Notes: a model not told the origin generated them from the sequence alone. Positions 8,623-17,886 are shown, counted from the stretch's first letter. The stretch is 64,000 bases of DNA from UBA4416 sp020846025 (GCA_963169295.1 CAUJDD010000025.1:1-64000); one strand, 5' to 3'. Made by a program: numbers and translations.

Positions 8623-9806
8623 TATAAACTTTCTAAAAATTTAATAAGTTGTTCTTTTTCATGTGTAGATAAATTTTGATACATCAGTTTACTATTCTCT
8701 CCTTCGCCTCCATGCCATAATATTGCCGACTCAATACTTGTAGCTCTACCATCATGTAACAAAAAATAACTACCTCCTTGTGAATTTTTTGATAAGCCAA
8801 GCCCCCATAATGCTGGCGTTCTCCATTCCGATGTTTTAGCACTCCCTTCAGTATAAACATCATCTAATCCACTGCCCATATCATGTAGTAATAAATCGGT
8901 GTATGGATGAAACACTTTATTAGAAAGTGCTGATATTGAAGATGTAGCTGTTTTTAATTCTGACTGATGACACTTTTCACAACCAATAGAAAAAAACAAC
9001 TGTTTACCTGCCTTTACATCTTCATCGTTTTGATTTCTAGGAAGTGGCGCTTTCAAAGTTTTAAGATAAAAAACAACATCATGTATCGTGGAGTTTGGCA
9101 CTTCAGGATCAACCTCCTGCTTTGAGTAAGTATCTATTGGCTCAAAAGAACTATTAATTCCCATATCTTGATTATAAGCATTTGCTGTTTGCTGTAATAA
9201 ATCATAAGTTGCTCCTTTCTTACCAAAACGTCCAATATATTTTCCGCCCTGAGTAATAGCATTTGCTCTTAGCAGTGAATATCCAGGCAGTGGTATCCAA
9301 TTAGGTACACCCGATATACCATCACCATCAATATCTATAGGGTCAGATAAATTTAAGATATCAGCGTCACTTACTGCATCTAAAAAACCTAAGCCTGTAT
9401 TAGCAGGCGCTAAGATCTTAGTAAAAGGAATATTTGCTGGTAATGATTCTGGCAAATAACCAGGTATGGCTCTGTTTTGAAGTTGTGGAGCACCCAATGA
9501 AATGTAATGATTACCAGTACTATCAAACTGTCCAAAACGAGTAAGTATTGTAAACGGATGACCTTTTCCATCACCAGCATGACAACTACCACATGAATTA
9601 GCAACAAACAAAGGACCTAAACCATTTTGAGGAGTAAAGATATCATCATTAAATGCCTCATCTCCTTTAATAAATTGAAGTTTCTCTGCTTGAGTTAATC
9701 CTTCCATTGGCCCATCTAACACCTCATCTTCTTTGGGTTTTTGAGGCATTATTTTTTTACAACTACTAAGTTGTACAATTAATATTATTAAAAATAGTAT
9801 TCTCAT
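8622..9806 (-). CDS. di-heme DUF1111 (di-heme oxidoredictase) lipoprotein
   Basis: A 394-residue exported di-heme protein. The signal peptide ends in LSSC (Cys16, lipobox). Heme motifs are CGSCH at residues 72-76 and CEKCH at 276-280, the arrangement of the DUF1111 family. Conserved family segments include NSCGSCHAGDGKG and a late TPALWGLG followed by LHDGRA. Family members are believed to oxidise or reduce small substrates in the periplasm, but few have been studied. It leads an operon with a Rieske lipoprotein and a porin and is divergent from a DtxR-family regulator 82 bp away, which suggests metal- or iron-responsive control. Confidence 0.88.
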   Translation of the reverse strand: MRILFLIILIVQLSSCKKIMPQKPKEDEVLDGPMEGLTQAEKLQFIKGDEAFNDDIFTPQNGLGPLFVANSCGSCHAGDGKGHPFTILTRFGQFDSTGNHYISLGAPQLQNRAIPGYLPESLPANIPFTKILAPANTGLGFLDAVSDADILNLSDPIDIDGDGISGVPNWIPLPGYSLLRANAITQGGKYIGRFGKKGATYDLLQQTANAYNQDMGINSSFEPIDTYSKQEVDPEVPNSTIHDVVFYLKTLKAPLPRNQNDEDVKAGKQLFFSIGCEKCHQSELKTATSSISALSNKVFHPYTDLLLHDMGSGLDDVYTEGSAKTSEWRTPALWGLGLSKNSQGGSYFLLHDGRATSIESAILWHGGEGENSKLMYQNLSTHEKEQLIKFLESL

Positions 9807-9862
9807 TTCATCTTATATTTTAAACAAATTAAATTACTATTTGTAATTATATAATTATTAAA

Positions 9863-9876
9863 TTTGGCATACCAAA
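9863..9876. promoter_or_regulatory. candidate DtxR/MntR-type operator
   Basis: A near-perfect inverted repeat, TTTGGCATACCAAA, lies between the divergent di-heme gene and the DtxR-family gene, 12 bp before the regulator's ATG. Arms TTTGG/CCAAA flank a 4-bp centre. Position and symmetry suit autoregulation and control of the redox operon; binding is not shown by sequence alone. Confidence 0.5.
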
Positions 9877-9888
9877 ATATTTAACAAG

Positions 9889-10548
9889 ATGAGACAAGAG
9901 ACAATTGAAAATTATTTAAAAACAATTTATAATTTATCTTCAAATAACACTGCAATTGTAAGTAATAGTCAAATAGCCATTCAATTAGAATTAAACCCAG
10001 CAACGGTTACCGAGGGACTTAGAAAGTTACACGAATTAAAATATGTTGTTTATGAAAAATCATACGGTACTCGATTAACAACACAAGGTGCTAAGCTAGC
10101 TTTAGATATTGTTCGCAGGCATCGAATTTGGGAAACGTATTTGGTAAAAGAATTGGGTTTCGGTTGGGATGAAGTACACGAAATTGCCGAAGAGCTAGAA
10201 CATGTAAATAACGCTAAACTTATTAATAAGTTAGCCTCTATATTAGGTAATCCTATTTACGACCCACATGGTGACCCAATACCTGACGAAAAAGGAAAAA
10301 TTAAAAAAAGCAATTTCATTAAACTATCCGAAGGGCTTATTAAAGGTAATTATACCATTATGGGAGTAACCGATCATTCCTCTGCTTTTTTAAGATATTT
10401 AGAAAAGAATGCCTTAATTATTGGGGCCAAACTTCTCATAAAATCCATTGAAGAATTTGATCATTCTATCTTAATAGTATGCCAAAAGAAAGAAATAATT
10501 ATCAGCTCAAAAGTTGCTGAATGTATCATTGTACAAACAAACGATTAG
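9889..10548 (+). CDS. DtxR/MntR-family metal-dependent transcriptional regulator
   Basis: A 219-residue repressor-type protein. Residues 1-65 form the winged helix (recognition region NSQIAIQLELNPATVTEGLRKL). Residues 66-145 form the metal-binding and dimerisation domain, with RRHRIWETYLVKELGF, HEIAEELEHV and DPHGDPIP supplying His/Glu ligands as in DtxR, IdeR and MntR. A C-terminal FeoA/SH3-like domain follows (about 150-219). Whether it senses Fe2+ or Mn2+ cannot be decided by eye. Divergent from the di-heme/Rieske/porin operon, which it plausibly controls through the palindrome in between. Confidence 0.9.
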   Translation: MRQETIENYLKTIYNLSSNNTAIVSNSQIAIQLELNPATVTEGLRKLHELKYVVYEKSYGTRLTTQGAKLALDIVRRHRIWETYLVKELGFGWDEVHEIAEELEHVNNAKLINKLASILGNPIYDPHGDPIPDEKGKIKKSNFIKLSEGLIKGNYTIMGVTDHSSAFLRYLEKNALIIGAKLLIKSIEEFDHSILIVCQKKEIIISSKVAECIIVQTND

Positions 10549-10554
10549 TTTACC

Positions 10555-10947
10555 TTATGATTCGTGAGGCACAAACTCACTTTGTTCGGCATAAAAGGCT
10601 GTTTTTGTTAATGTATTAATTATATTTTCTTTAGTAAGTAAAGTAGCGTCCATCGTGTATTTTAAAAACACTTCATTTTCTAAAATAGCGTATGCTGTCC
10701 CACTCAACCCATAATTCCTTTTAAGTAAATACAACAGAAACTCTTCTCTGTTTTCATCAGGTAAAGAACATAATGGAGCTACCACTTGAAATAAAAAATG
10801 TGATTCTTGTTCCCACACATCTATAAAAATATCGAATTTACTTTTTTTTAAATTCCATTGTCCCGGTTGTTCACCTCTAGTCTGCTCTGGGCTAATACCA
10901 AAAGCTAAAATTGCTTCTTCAACAATTGCGTAATAAGATTCAATCAT
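10555..10947 (-). CDS. YbjN-domain protein
   Basis: A 130-residue acidic soluble protein. The pattern with a hydrophobic strand around residues 36-57, then LPDENREEFLLYLLKRNYGL, then ALLTKEN-like helices, resembles YbjN domains, which share the fold of type III secretion chaperones. No catalytic residues are evident. Function unknown; E. coli YbjN affects stress tolerance and motility, which need not apply here. It lies 4 bp downstream of the class IV aminotransferase gene on the same strand and is probably co-transcribed with it. Confidence 0.7.
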   Translation of the reverse strand: MIESYYAIVEEAILAFGISPEQTRGEQPGQWNLKKSKFDIFIDVWEQESHFLFQVVAPLCSLPDENREEFLLYLLKRNYGLSGTAYAILENEVFLKYTMDATLLTKENIINTLTKTAFYAEQSEFVPHES

Positions 10948-10951
10948 AAAT

Positions 10952-11797
10952 TTAATTAGTCAGTTCATTTAATTTCTCAGTAAAAAATTGGGCTTTTTGG
11001 TTCGTGTAAAATTTATTTTGAAATTGTCCAACCCATTGAATACCCTTAATAGCATTTGTTAGAAATACTTCATCACCACTTGTAAGCGTATGTACAGTAA
11101 GTGTTTGCTCAAAAGTTAATAGTTTAAATCGGCTTGCTATTTCAAGTATTTGTTTTCGCATAATTCCATCTACGCAACCATCTGTTATTGGGGAAGTATA
11201 TAAGGTTCCATTTTTAACTACAAAAATATTGGAATTAATGGTTTCAATTATATTTCCATTTGTATTAATGATTAAGCAGTCATCTAATTTCATAGAACTT
11301 TTAGCAATTCCAGCCATTACATACATGAGGCAACTTCCTGTTTTTAAATTGGCTAATTTATTGATTGGCTTTTTTATCTCTGCATAAATATCAACCCAAA
11401 GCCCCTTTTGATTTAATACATAGCCAACCTCATCAACAGCTTCTGTTTCTATCAAAAAAGATATATCATTAATACTTGGTGTATAATAACCACCTTCGTT
11501 TCTAAAAACAGTTAATCGAATTCGTGACTCTTTTCTAATTTCATTCTGATCTATCAAATGTAAAATAAGCTGTTCAATATTAGCCACTGTAAATTCCGTT
11601 GGCACATTCATTCTAAGCGTTGTCATTCCTAATTTTAATCGCTTGATGTGATCTGCAAGAAACATTATTTTGCCATTTGTAAATTTAATAGTCTCAAAAA
11701 TAGAATCACCATATCTGAATGCACGATTAGAAAAGCTAACAGATGGCTCATATAAACTTACCAAATGACCGTTATATATACAATAGGTATCTAACAC
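10952..11797 (-). CDS. class IV aminotransferase (BCAT / D-amino acid / ADC lyase type)
   Basis: A 281-residue PLP enzyme of fold type IV. The segment NLKTGSCLMYVMAG contains the likely PLP Lys region, and NTNGNIIETINSNIFVVKNG followed by SPITDGCVDGIMR is the classical class IV signature. The length fits D-amino acid aminotransferase or 4-amino-4-deoxychorismate lyase rather than the longer branched-chain transaminase. Which reaction it performs cannot be settled from motifs; a folate role (ADC lyase) is possible but no pabA/pabB gene is adjacent. The YbjN-domain gene follows 4 bp later. Confidence 0.82.
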   Translation of the reverse strand: MLDTYCIYNGHLVSLYEPSVSFSNRAFRYGDSIFETIKFTNGKIMFLADHIKRLKLGMTTLRMNVPTEFTVANIEQLILHLIDQNEIRKESRIRLTVFRNEGGYYTPSINDISFLIETEAVDEVGYVLNQKGLWVDIYAEIKKPINKLANLKTGSCLMYVMAGIAKSSMKLDDCLIINTNGNIIETINSNIFVVKNGTLYTSPITDGCVDGIMRKQILEIASRFKLLTFEQTLTVHTLTSGDEVFLTNAIKGIQWVGQFQNKFYTNQKAQFFTEKLNELTN

Positions 11798-11910
11798 TTT
11801 ATAAATTTAAAAAAAACTCTGTAAAATACCTATCATTTAGCCTCAATATTTAATCCTTATGAAATATTAAAAATGATACAGGAACACGTTTTGATAAAAC
11901 ATATTATCAA

Positions 11911-12360
11911 TTATTTTTGAGTTAATAGCCATTTTATGGCTTCATCTTCTGAGTTAAAAATTTTACTCGGTATTTGAGGTTTATTTATTTTAATGTATAA
12001 AGTAGCTATTAATCTTTGAGCTAAATTTCTAGTAACCATTGCATCTGCAATGGTAAATTTTCTCCCCTCATCACTAGCAGAAAACGCTCGTGCTTCTGCT
12101 GTGAATTGCGATGTATCATCGGCAAGCATTAGCACTAAACTTTTACTATTGTTATTTAACTCACCAATGGCATTATTAAGCAGTTCACACTCTTTATAAT
12201 CAATAATGACATTACTTATAACTTCAATTCTAACAATAGAATTATCTAAGAGCTGAACAACTCCAAAATCAAAGGATATTTCCTTAACAATATTCAATAG
12301 TATAATGTTAGGAAACAAAAACAAGAAAAGCAATTTTATCGATAAATTTAATCCATTCAT
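11911..12360 (-). CDS. STAS/SpoIIAA-like domain protein
   Basis: Up to 149 residues. The conserved part starts near residue 28 (ISFDFGVVQLLDN) and ends in the recurrent Bacteroidota pattern YIKINKPQIPSKIFNSEDEA, which resembles small SpoIIAA/STAS-like proteins of about 120-125 residues. The first 22 residues from the ATG at 12360 are very hydrophobic and lie outside that domain, so a TTG start at 12297 (giving NIVKEISF at the N-terminus) is an alternative that would yield a normal-length cytosolic protein. Function unknown; no partner kinase or sigma gene is beside it. Confidence 0.65.
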   Translation of the reverse strand: MNGLNLSIKLLFLFLFPNIILLNIVKEISFDFGVVQLLDNSIVRIEVISNVIIDYKECELLNNAIGELNNNSKSLVLMLADDTSQFTAEARAFSASDEGRKFTIADAMVTRNLAQRLIATLYIKINKPQIPSKIFNSEDEAIKWLLTQK

Positions 12361-12399
12361 TTACACAAACGGCAATTTTATCGTTTTAGAAGTTCTAGT

Positions 12400-13803
12400 C
12401 TATTTTAAGGTTGAAGGGCAAACAAAATCAGTAGTTTTGGCATTAGTTTTTTGAATGGCCCCAAAGCCACCTGCTACATCAACTAATTGATGATACCCAT
12501 GTCTTTTTAATATTGAGGCTGCTATCATGCTTCGGTATCCACCCGCACAATGTATATGATATTCTTTATCTTTAGGCAGTGTTTTAACCCATTCGTCAAT
12601 AAAATCTAATGGTTTAGAAGAGGCTTCAACTAAATGAGAAGCGTTAAATTCTCCAGGTTTACGCACATCTAACACTGTTAATTGATTAGATAATTTTTCG
12701 GCAAATTGAGCGGCTGAAATTGAAGTTACAGCATCAGTATTTTCACCAGCTTCTTTCCAAGCAGTTACTCCACCATTGATATAACCTAAGCAATTATCAT
12801 ATCCCACACGACTTAATCGGGTAACTGTTTCTTGTTCTCTATCACTTGGTGCTACAATAATAATTGCTTGTTTTAAATCAGGAATAACCGTTCCAACCCA
12901 TGGTGCAAATTGTCCATCAATACCAATAAATATGGAATTTGGAATATGTTCTGTTGCAAATTCTTGCTGAGTTCTTACATCTAAAATAATTGCCTTATTG
13001 GTGTCGATTAATTTTTTTACCTCAGCAACAGAAAGAGGTAATGTACCTTTTTGAATAACATCATCAAATTTATTATATCCTGTTTTATTTAATAAGGCAT
13101 TTTTCGGAAAATATTGCGGTGGTGGTAAAATTCCAGTTGTAAGTTCTTTTATAAAATCTTCTTTACTCATATTACTTAAAGCGTAATTCGTTTTCTTTTG
13201 GTTGCCCAATGTATCAAAGGTTTCTTTACTCATGTTTTTTCCACATGCCGAACCTGCCCCATGAGCAGGATAAATAATCACATCGTCTGGTAATGGCATG
13301 ATTTTATTTCGTAACGAATCATATAACATTCCAGCTAAATCCTCTTGAGTTAAATTTGATTTTACAGCTAAATCTGGGCGACCTACATCACCAATAAACA
13401 AAGTATCACCACTAAACAAACAAATTGGTTTTCTATTTTCATCAAATAACAAAAAACTAGAAGACTCTAAAGTGTGACCTGGTGTATGTAATACCTGAAT
13501 AGTTAATTTTCCTATTTTAAATTCTTGTTGATCTTTTGCAATAATACTTTTAAACTCCGTTTTAGCCGTAGGGCCAAATATAATTTCAGCACCGGTTTTA
13601 TTAGCTAAATCCACATGCCCAGACACAAAATCAGCATGAAAATGAGTTTCAAAAATGTATTTAATTTTTGATTGGCTTTTATTTGCTAACTCAATATAAG
13701 GTGCATATTCTCTTAATGGATCTATTACTGCAGCTTCGCCTTCAGATTGAATAAAATATGCGCCTTGGGCTAAACATTTGGTATAAAGTTGTTCTACTTG
13801 CAT
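12400..13803 (-). CDS. persulfide dioxygenase-like MBL protein with two rhodanese domains
   Basis: A 467-residue fusion. Residues 1-240 are a metallo-beta-lactamase fold of the ETHE1/persulfide dioxygenase type, with metal ligands in HFHADFVSGH (54-63), HTPGH (106-110), D133 in the SGDTLFIGDVGRPD segment and H181. Two rhodanese domains follow, at about 255-355 and 360-460. The second has the catalytic loop CAGGYR (Cys419). The first has APSDRE at that place and no cysteine, so it is probably inactive. The layout matches CstB-like or PDO-rhodanese sulfide-detoxifying proteins that oxidise persulfides to sulfite or thiosulfate. It stands alone. Confidence 0.88.
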   Translation of the reverse strand: MQVEQLYTKCLAQGAYFIQSEGEAAVIDPLREYAPYIELANKSQSKIKYIFETHFHADFVSGHVDLANKTGAEIIFGPTAKTEFKSIIAKDQQEFKIGKLTIQVLHTPGHTLESSSFLLFDENRKPICLFSGDTLFIGDVGRPDLAVKSNLTQEDLAGMLYDSLRNKIMPLPDDVIIYPAHGAGSACGKNMSKETFDTLGNQKKTNYALSNMSKEDFIKELTTGILPPPQYFPKNALLNKTGYNKFDDVIQKGTLPLSVAEVKKLIDTNKAIILDVRTQQEFATEHIPNSIFIGIDGQFAPWVGTVIPDLKQAIIIVAPSDREQETVTRLSRVGYDNCLGYINGGVTAWKEAGENTDAVTSISAAQFAEKLSNQLTVLDVRKPGEFNASHLVEASSKPLDFIDEWVKTLPKDKEYHIHCAGGYRSMIAASILKRHGYHQLVDVAGGFGAIQKTNAKTTDFVCPSTLK

Positions 13804-13823
13804 AATGAAAGTTTTTTATTTAA

Positions 13824-13831
13824 CAAAGTTA
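13824..13831 (-). promoter_or_regulatory. -7 box for the persulfide dioxygenase gene
   Basis: Read on the minus strand this is TAACTTTG, a match to TAnnTTTG, 20 bp before the ATG at 13803. No good -33 TTTG was found at the usual distance. Confidence 0.45.
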
Positions 13832-13875
13832 ATTGATATATATTAAGTTATAAATGACAAAAGTTACATAAGTGT

Positions 13876-15951
13876 TTATTTCAGATCATTAATAATATTA
13901 CTTACTTCAAATATGTAATTATCTTTTTGAATATTTTTGGTCCACTTTACCTCACGATTTAATTTAGTTGTATCATTTTTTAACCTTTCTTTATCATCAA
14001 TTGTTAATTCAGCTGTGAAGCCTTTGATGTCATTCTTCAAATCATCATATTTCTTTATTTGTTCTCTCATTTGTTTTTGTTCTGCTCTATATTTATCAAT
14101 ATGTAGATTATATTTTGTATCATCTTTCTTCTTTCTCAAATCTTTTGACTGTTTTTCAATAATCTTAAAGGCTGCACTATTTTTTATTCTATCGGCGTTA
14201 TTCTTTTTCACTTTCGAATAATTAATAGTTTTATATTCAGCATATACAGCTTTTGTAATTTCATCCCAAGGCATTGGATGTTCTAATTCCTTTTCACCTA
14301 AATCAATGAGTGCATAAGGGTCTGGCAACACCACGTCCGGATAAACTCCTTTTAATTGAGTAGCACCACCATTGATTCTATAAAACTTTTGGTTAGTAAT
14401 TTTCACTTCGCCTAGTGGTTTTAATGAATCAAACTGAGGCAATAATCCTGGATCTAGACTATAAAAAGATTGTACTGTTCCTTTTCCAAAACTTTGTGTT
14501 CCAACCACTACACCTCGCTTATAATCCTGAATGGCAGCTGCCAAGATTTCCGATGCAGATGCGCTTCCATGATTAATCATAATAGCTAAAGGGCCATCCC
14601 AAGTAATACTTTGATTTTTATCCTCCATTACCGAAACTTTGCCGTATTTATCTTTTACTTGTACCACAGGGCCTTTAGGTATAAACAATCCCACCATTTC
14701 TACAACTTCTTGTAATGAGCCGCCACCGTTATCACGCAGATCTACAATAATACCTTCAACTCCAGCCGTTTTTAATTTCTCTAACTCTTTTCTCATATCA
14801 GCCGAGCTACGGTGCGCTCCATTACGTGTAAAATCAGCATAAAACATCGGTAAATAAATGTATCCGATTTTCTTTTTATTATCTAAAATTGCTGATTTAG
14901 CATAGGTTTCTTCAATTTCTATGACATCTCTTATAATTGGAATTACCTTAAATGAACCATCAGGCTTCTTTACTGTTAATCTCACTTCTGTTCCCTTTTT
15001 ACCTTTAATTAAATCAATGGCTTCATCCATTTCCATATTTGTAATATCTACAGGTTCGGCAGCACCTTGCGCTACTTTATGTATTTCGTCGCCTGCTTTT
15101 AGTTCACCTTGTTTAAAAGACGGAGAGCCAACGATAATTTCAGATATTTTTAAAATTCCATCTTTAGATTGGAGCTTAGCTCCTATTCCCTCAAACTGCC
15201 CACTCATACTTTGGTCAAATCGTTTTTTTTCTTTAGGCGCAAAATATTCGGTATGTGGGTCGTACAAACCTGTTATGGTATTTAGATAAATGGAGAATCT
15301 ATCCTTACTTGAAATCTTATTAAGTCGTTTAAACCAATCTAAATTTGCTTTTAATGTTTTTCTACGTGCATCAACCTCTAAACTATCAAAAGATTTCTCT
15401 ACAAATACAGTATCTTTTTTTTCTTTAGCTTTTTCTTGATTAGTTAGCATTTCATCTAATCTTGCAATCGTTTGAAATTTTAACATCTTACGCCATTCAT
15501 CTTTCAGCTCAGCTTCAGTTATGGCATATTTTGATTTTTCACCATCTGTTTCATAAAACTCTTCCACCTTATAATCAAATGGTTTATTTAAAAATTCTTT
15601 ACTCCAATCTTCTTTTTCTTGTATGCGTTTCTTAATTATAGATTCAGATAATTTATAAAAATCAAACGAGCCATTATTTATCTCATCATCAATACTTCTG
15701 CGGTATTTACTGAGTACATTAACATCCTCTTGCAACAAAAATTTTTTATTCAAATCTAACCGCTTTAAATATAGCTCATACACATTTTCACTAAAGCTAT
15801 CATCTACCTTGAGTGGCGAATAATGGACTTGATTAATAACTGACATCAATATATCTTGAATTATTTGATTTTTATCAAACTGAAAATATGTAAATGAAGT
15901 AAGGCTAATAACAAGAATTAGCAGGACGGGTTTAATTATTTTTTTTAGCAT
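13876..15951 (-). CDS. prc: carboxy-terminal processing protease (S41, Tsp/Prc type)
   Basis: A 691-residue periplasmic protease. An N-terminal signal or anchor is visible (residues 5-23), followed by a long N-terminal domain, a PDZ domain (about 250-335) and the S41 protease domain. The Ser/Lys dyad fits S465 within GSASASE and K490 within SFGKGTVQ, spaced 25 residues apart as in E. coli Tsp. A Lys-rich helical C-terminal domain (about 565-691) is typical of the long Prc form. It degrades or trims envelope proteins from their C-termini. Monocistronic by context. Confidence 0.93.
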   Translation of the reverse strand: MLKKIIKPVLLILVISLTSFTYFQFDKNQIIQDILMSVINQVHYSPLKVDDSFSENVYELYLKRLDLNKKFLLQEDVNVLSKYRRSIDDEINNGSFDFYKLSESIIKKRIQEKEDWSKEFLNKPFDYKVEEFYETDGEKSKYAITEAELKDEWRKMLKFQTIARLDEMLTNQEKAKEKKDTVFVEKSFDSLEVDARRKTLKANLDWFKRLNKISSKDRFSIYLNTITGLYDPHTEYFAPKEKKRFDQSMSGQFEGIGAKLQSKDGILKISEIIVGSPSFKQGELKAGDEIHKVAQGAAEPVDITNMEMDEAIDLIKGKKGTEVRLTVKKPDGSFKVIPIIRDVIEIEETYAKSAILDNKKKIGYIYLPMFYADFTRNGAHRSSADMRKELEKLKTAGVEGIIVDLRDNGGGSLQEVVEMVGLFIPKGPVVQVKDKYGKVSVMEDKNQSITWDGPLAIMINHGSASASEILAAAIQDYKRGVVVGTQSFGKGTVQSFYSLDPGLLPQFDSLKPLGEVKITNQKFYRINGGATQLKGVYPDVVLPDPYALIDLGEKELEHPMPWDEITKAVYAEYKTINYSKVKKNNADRIKNSAAFKIIEKQSKDLRKKKDDTKYNLHIDKYRAEQKQMREQIKKYDDLKNDIKGFTAELTIDDKERLKNDTTKLNREVKWTKNIQKDNYIFEVSNIINDLK

Positions 15952-16097
15952 AAAGTAAATTTACGGTTTATATTACAGAATGATTTCTTGAAAATAACCG
16001 TATTAACAAAATTATAGAAAAAAGTTCAAAAAACTATTTCAAAAGTCATTTATAATGAACTAAACCTAATACAATAAACTATTTGACACTTTAGGTA

Positions 16098-17021
16098 TTA
16101 AATCTTAAATGTACTCCCCTCAGTCGCTAATTCTGTATTCGGAAAAATAGTTTTAGCTTCAGCTAAAAAATCATCAAGGCTTCCATAACGGGCCGAAAAA
16201 TGCCCAATAATGAGTTGATTAACCATTGCTTGTTTGGCTATTTCGGCAGCTTGACAAGCTGTACTGTGATACGTTTCTTTAGCTCTATCTTTTTTATCCT
16301 CTAAAAAAGTACTCTCGTGATAAAGTAAATCTACGCTTTTAATATCTTCAATTAGTTCAATGAAAAATTTTGTATCGCTACAAAATGCATAACTCCTTGG
16401 TTTAGGAGGATCATTCGTCAAATCTTCATTTTTAATTATATTACCGTAGTTATCTTCTGCATCAAAGCCTTGTTTAAGTTTATGAATTTCGGCAAATGAG
16501 ACTTTTAATTTTTCTAATTTATACTTATCAATATTTCTAGGTAAAGGTTTTTCTTTAAACAAAAATCCAGTTGTTGGCACACGATGCTTTAAGGGAATAC
16601 TATACACCTCTACTTTATCATCCTCAAAAATAAGTTGCTTAATTTTATGTTGTGTAAAAACAAAATGCATTGGGTAACTTAAAAAGGTATCTGAGTGTTT
16701 ATGAGTGAGTTCAATAATTTCTTTAAGTTCTTTAGGCGCATAAATAGTTAATGGATTTTTACGTCCTAATAAGTGCATACTACCCAATAAACCTGGCAAT
16801 CCATAAAAATGGTCGCCATGTAAATGACTTATAAAAATATGATTGACATTTTGAAAGCGTGCTTTATATTTTCTAAACTGCATTTGCGTGCCTTCGCCAC
16901 AATCTATTAAAAAAAATCGCTCAGCTATGTTTAATAGCTGAGCGGTTGGGTTTCGATTTGCTGTAGGTGTTGCGGCGCTACTTCCTAGAATAAGTAATTC
17001 GAAGGGTTGTGATGAGTGCAT
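16098..17021 (-). CDS. rnz: ribonuclease Z
   Basis: tRNA 3'-processing endonuclease of the metallo-beta-lactamase superfamily. The 307-residue protein has the zinc motif HLHGDH (66-71) within ISHLHGDHFYGLPG. It also has the N-terminal GSSAATPTANRNPTAQLL segment with LIDCGEGTQMQFR, and the late FCSDTKF and IIGHFSARY segments typical of RNase Z. The length is that of the short form. It is relevant to the local tRNA, whose encoded 3' end lacks CCA and so needs trimming and CCA addition. The T9SS cargo gene follows 22 bp away on the minus strand upstream (17044). Confidence 0.95.
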   Translation of the reverse strand: MHSSQPFELLILGSSAATPTANRNPTAQLLNIAERFFLIDCGEGTQMQFRKYKARFQNVNHIFISHLHGDHFYGLPGLLGSMHLLGRKNPLTIYAPKELKEIIELTHKHSDTFLSYPMHFVFTQHKIKQLIFEDDKVEVYSIPLKHRVPTTGFLFKEKPLPRNIDKYKLEKLKVSFAEIHKLKQGFDAEDNYGNIIKNEDLTNDPPKPRSYAFCSDTKFFIELIEDIKSVDLLYHESTFLEDKKDRAKETYHSTACQAAEIAKQAMVNQLIIGHFSARYGSLDDFLAEAKTIFPNTELATEGSTFKI

Positions 17022-17043
17022 AGGTTTACCTTCGATATTAATA

Positions 17044-17886
17044 TTAATTATTTAAAACTGTCATGCGTTTTGTGGCTACAGCACCCTTATATTTTAAACT
17101 ATAAACATAGGTTCCAGAGGCTAAAGTAGAGGTATTAAAAATTACTGCATTTTCTCCAACTACAGTTTTTATGGTTTGCATTGCTACTACTTCCCCTAAG
17201 GTGTTATATAACATAACAGTGGCTTCATTTTCACCTTCTACATAAAATTTAATGGCTGTGCTAGATGTAGCAGGGTTAGGATAATTATTTCCTAAAGTCA
17301 TTTTATCATTTTCATAATCAATAACGCCTGTAGCAGCCGAAATATTGATAATATAGTAATCAAGAATTTGAGGGGCAGCTAATGCACTTCCTCCATTCAC
17401 ATTTGGATTAGATGGACATGACCCAAATCCAGGAGTGAGAAATGGTGCAACTTGCAAAGCTAAAGTATATGAACCCGCTACTGTGGGAGTACCATAAATA
17501 CTGGCGCAATTATTGGCATTTCCAGGGAATTTTAAAGATGGAGCTCCATTTACTGTACCATTGGCTAATGCAGCGGTAGAAGAACCAATCATTAAACCAG
17601 GAGGCAAATTATAATTAGTTATTCCTGTTGGTGTTGTTAATTCAAAACGATTAAAACAAAATAATAATCCACTGCTAACCGTATCTTTAGGAACTTTTAC
17701 TGTAATGTTTTGTTCGTATGGTACACCTACTGTACCCGAAAGAAAATTTGTAGCGCTATCTGGCCACACACCAACTTTATTACTTGATATAAAAACTGGG
17801 TCTAATGAGCATGTAGGTACTGTTTGAGCAAATACACTTGTTAAGCATGCTACGATAGAAATAATAGTAAAGTAAATTTTTTTCAT
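17044..17886 (-). CDS. secreted protein with T9SS type A sorting domain
   Basis: A 280-residue secreted protein. An N-terminal signal peptide ends near VFAQ (about residue 20). The C-terminal 75-80 residues form a type A T9SS sorting domain: NNYPNPATSSTAIKFYV, then LYNTLGEVV, then LASGTYVYSLKY and a basic end. The region in between has Ig-like or adhesin-like beta composition with repeated Gly/Thr/Pro and no catalytic motif, so a surface or adhesive role is likely but unproven. Its presence implies that the organism has a type IX secretion system encoded elsewhere. Confidence 0.87.
   Translation of the reverse strand: MKKIYFTIISIVACLTSVFAQTVPTCSLDPVFISSNKVGVWPDSATNFLSGTVGVPYEQNITVKVPKDTVSSGLLFCFNRFELTTPTGITNYNLPPGLMIGSSTAALANGTVNGAPSLKFPGNANNCASIYGTPTVAGSYTLALQVAPFLTPGFGSCPSNPNVNGGSALAAPQILDYYIINISAATGVIDYENDKMTLGNNYPNPATSSTAIKFYVEGENEATVMLYNTLGEVVAMQTIKTVVGENAVIFNTSTLASGTYVYSLKYKGAVATKRMTVLNN

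Noticed and set aside
13937..15289. Three plus-strand frames inside the C-terminal protease gene (13937-14221, 14639-14842 and 14921-15289)
   Set aside because: Compositionally antisense reflections of the protease with no recognisable domain; the minus-strand gene is continuous and canonical.
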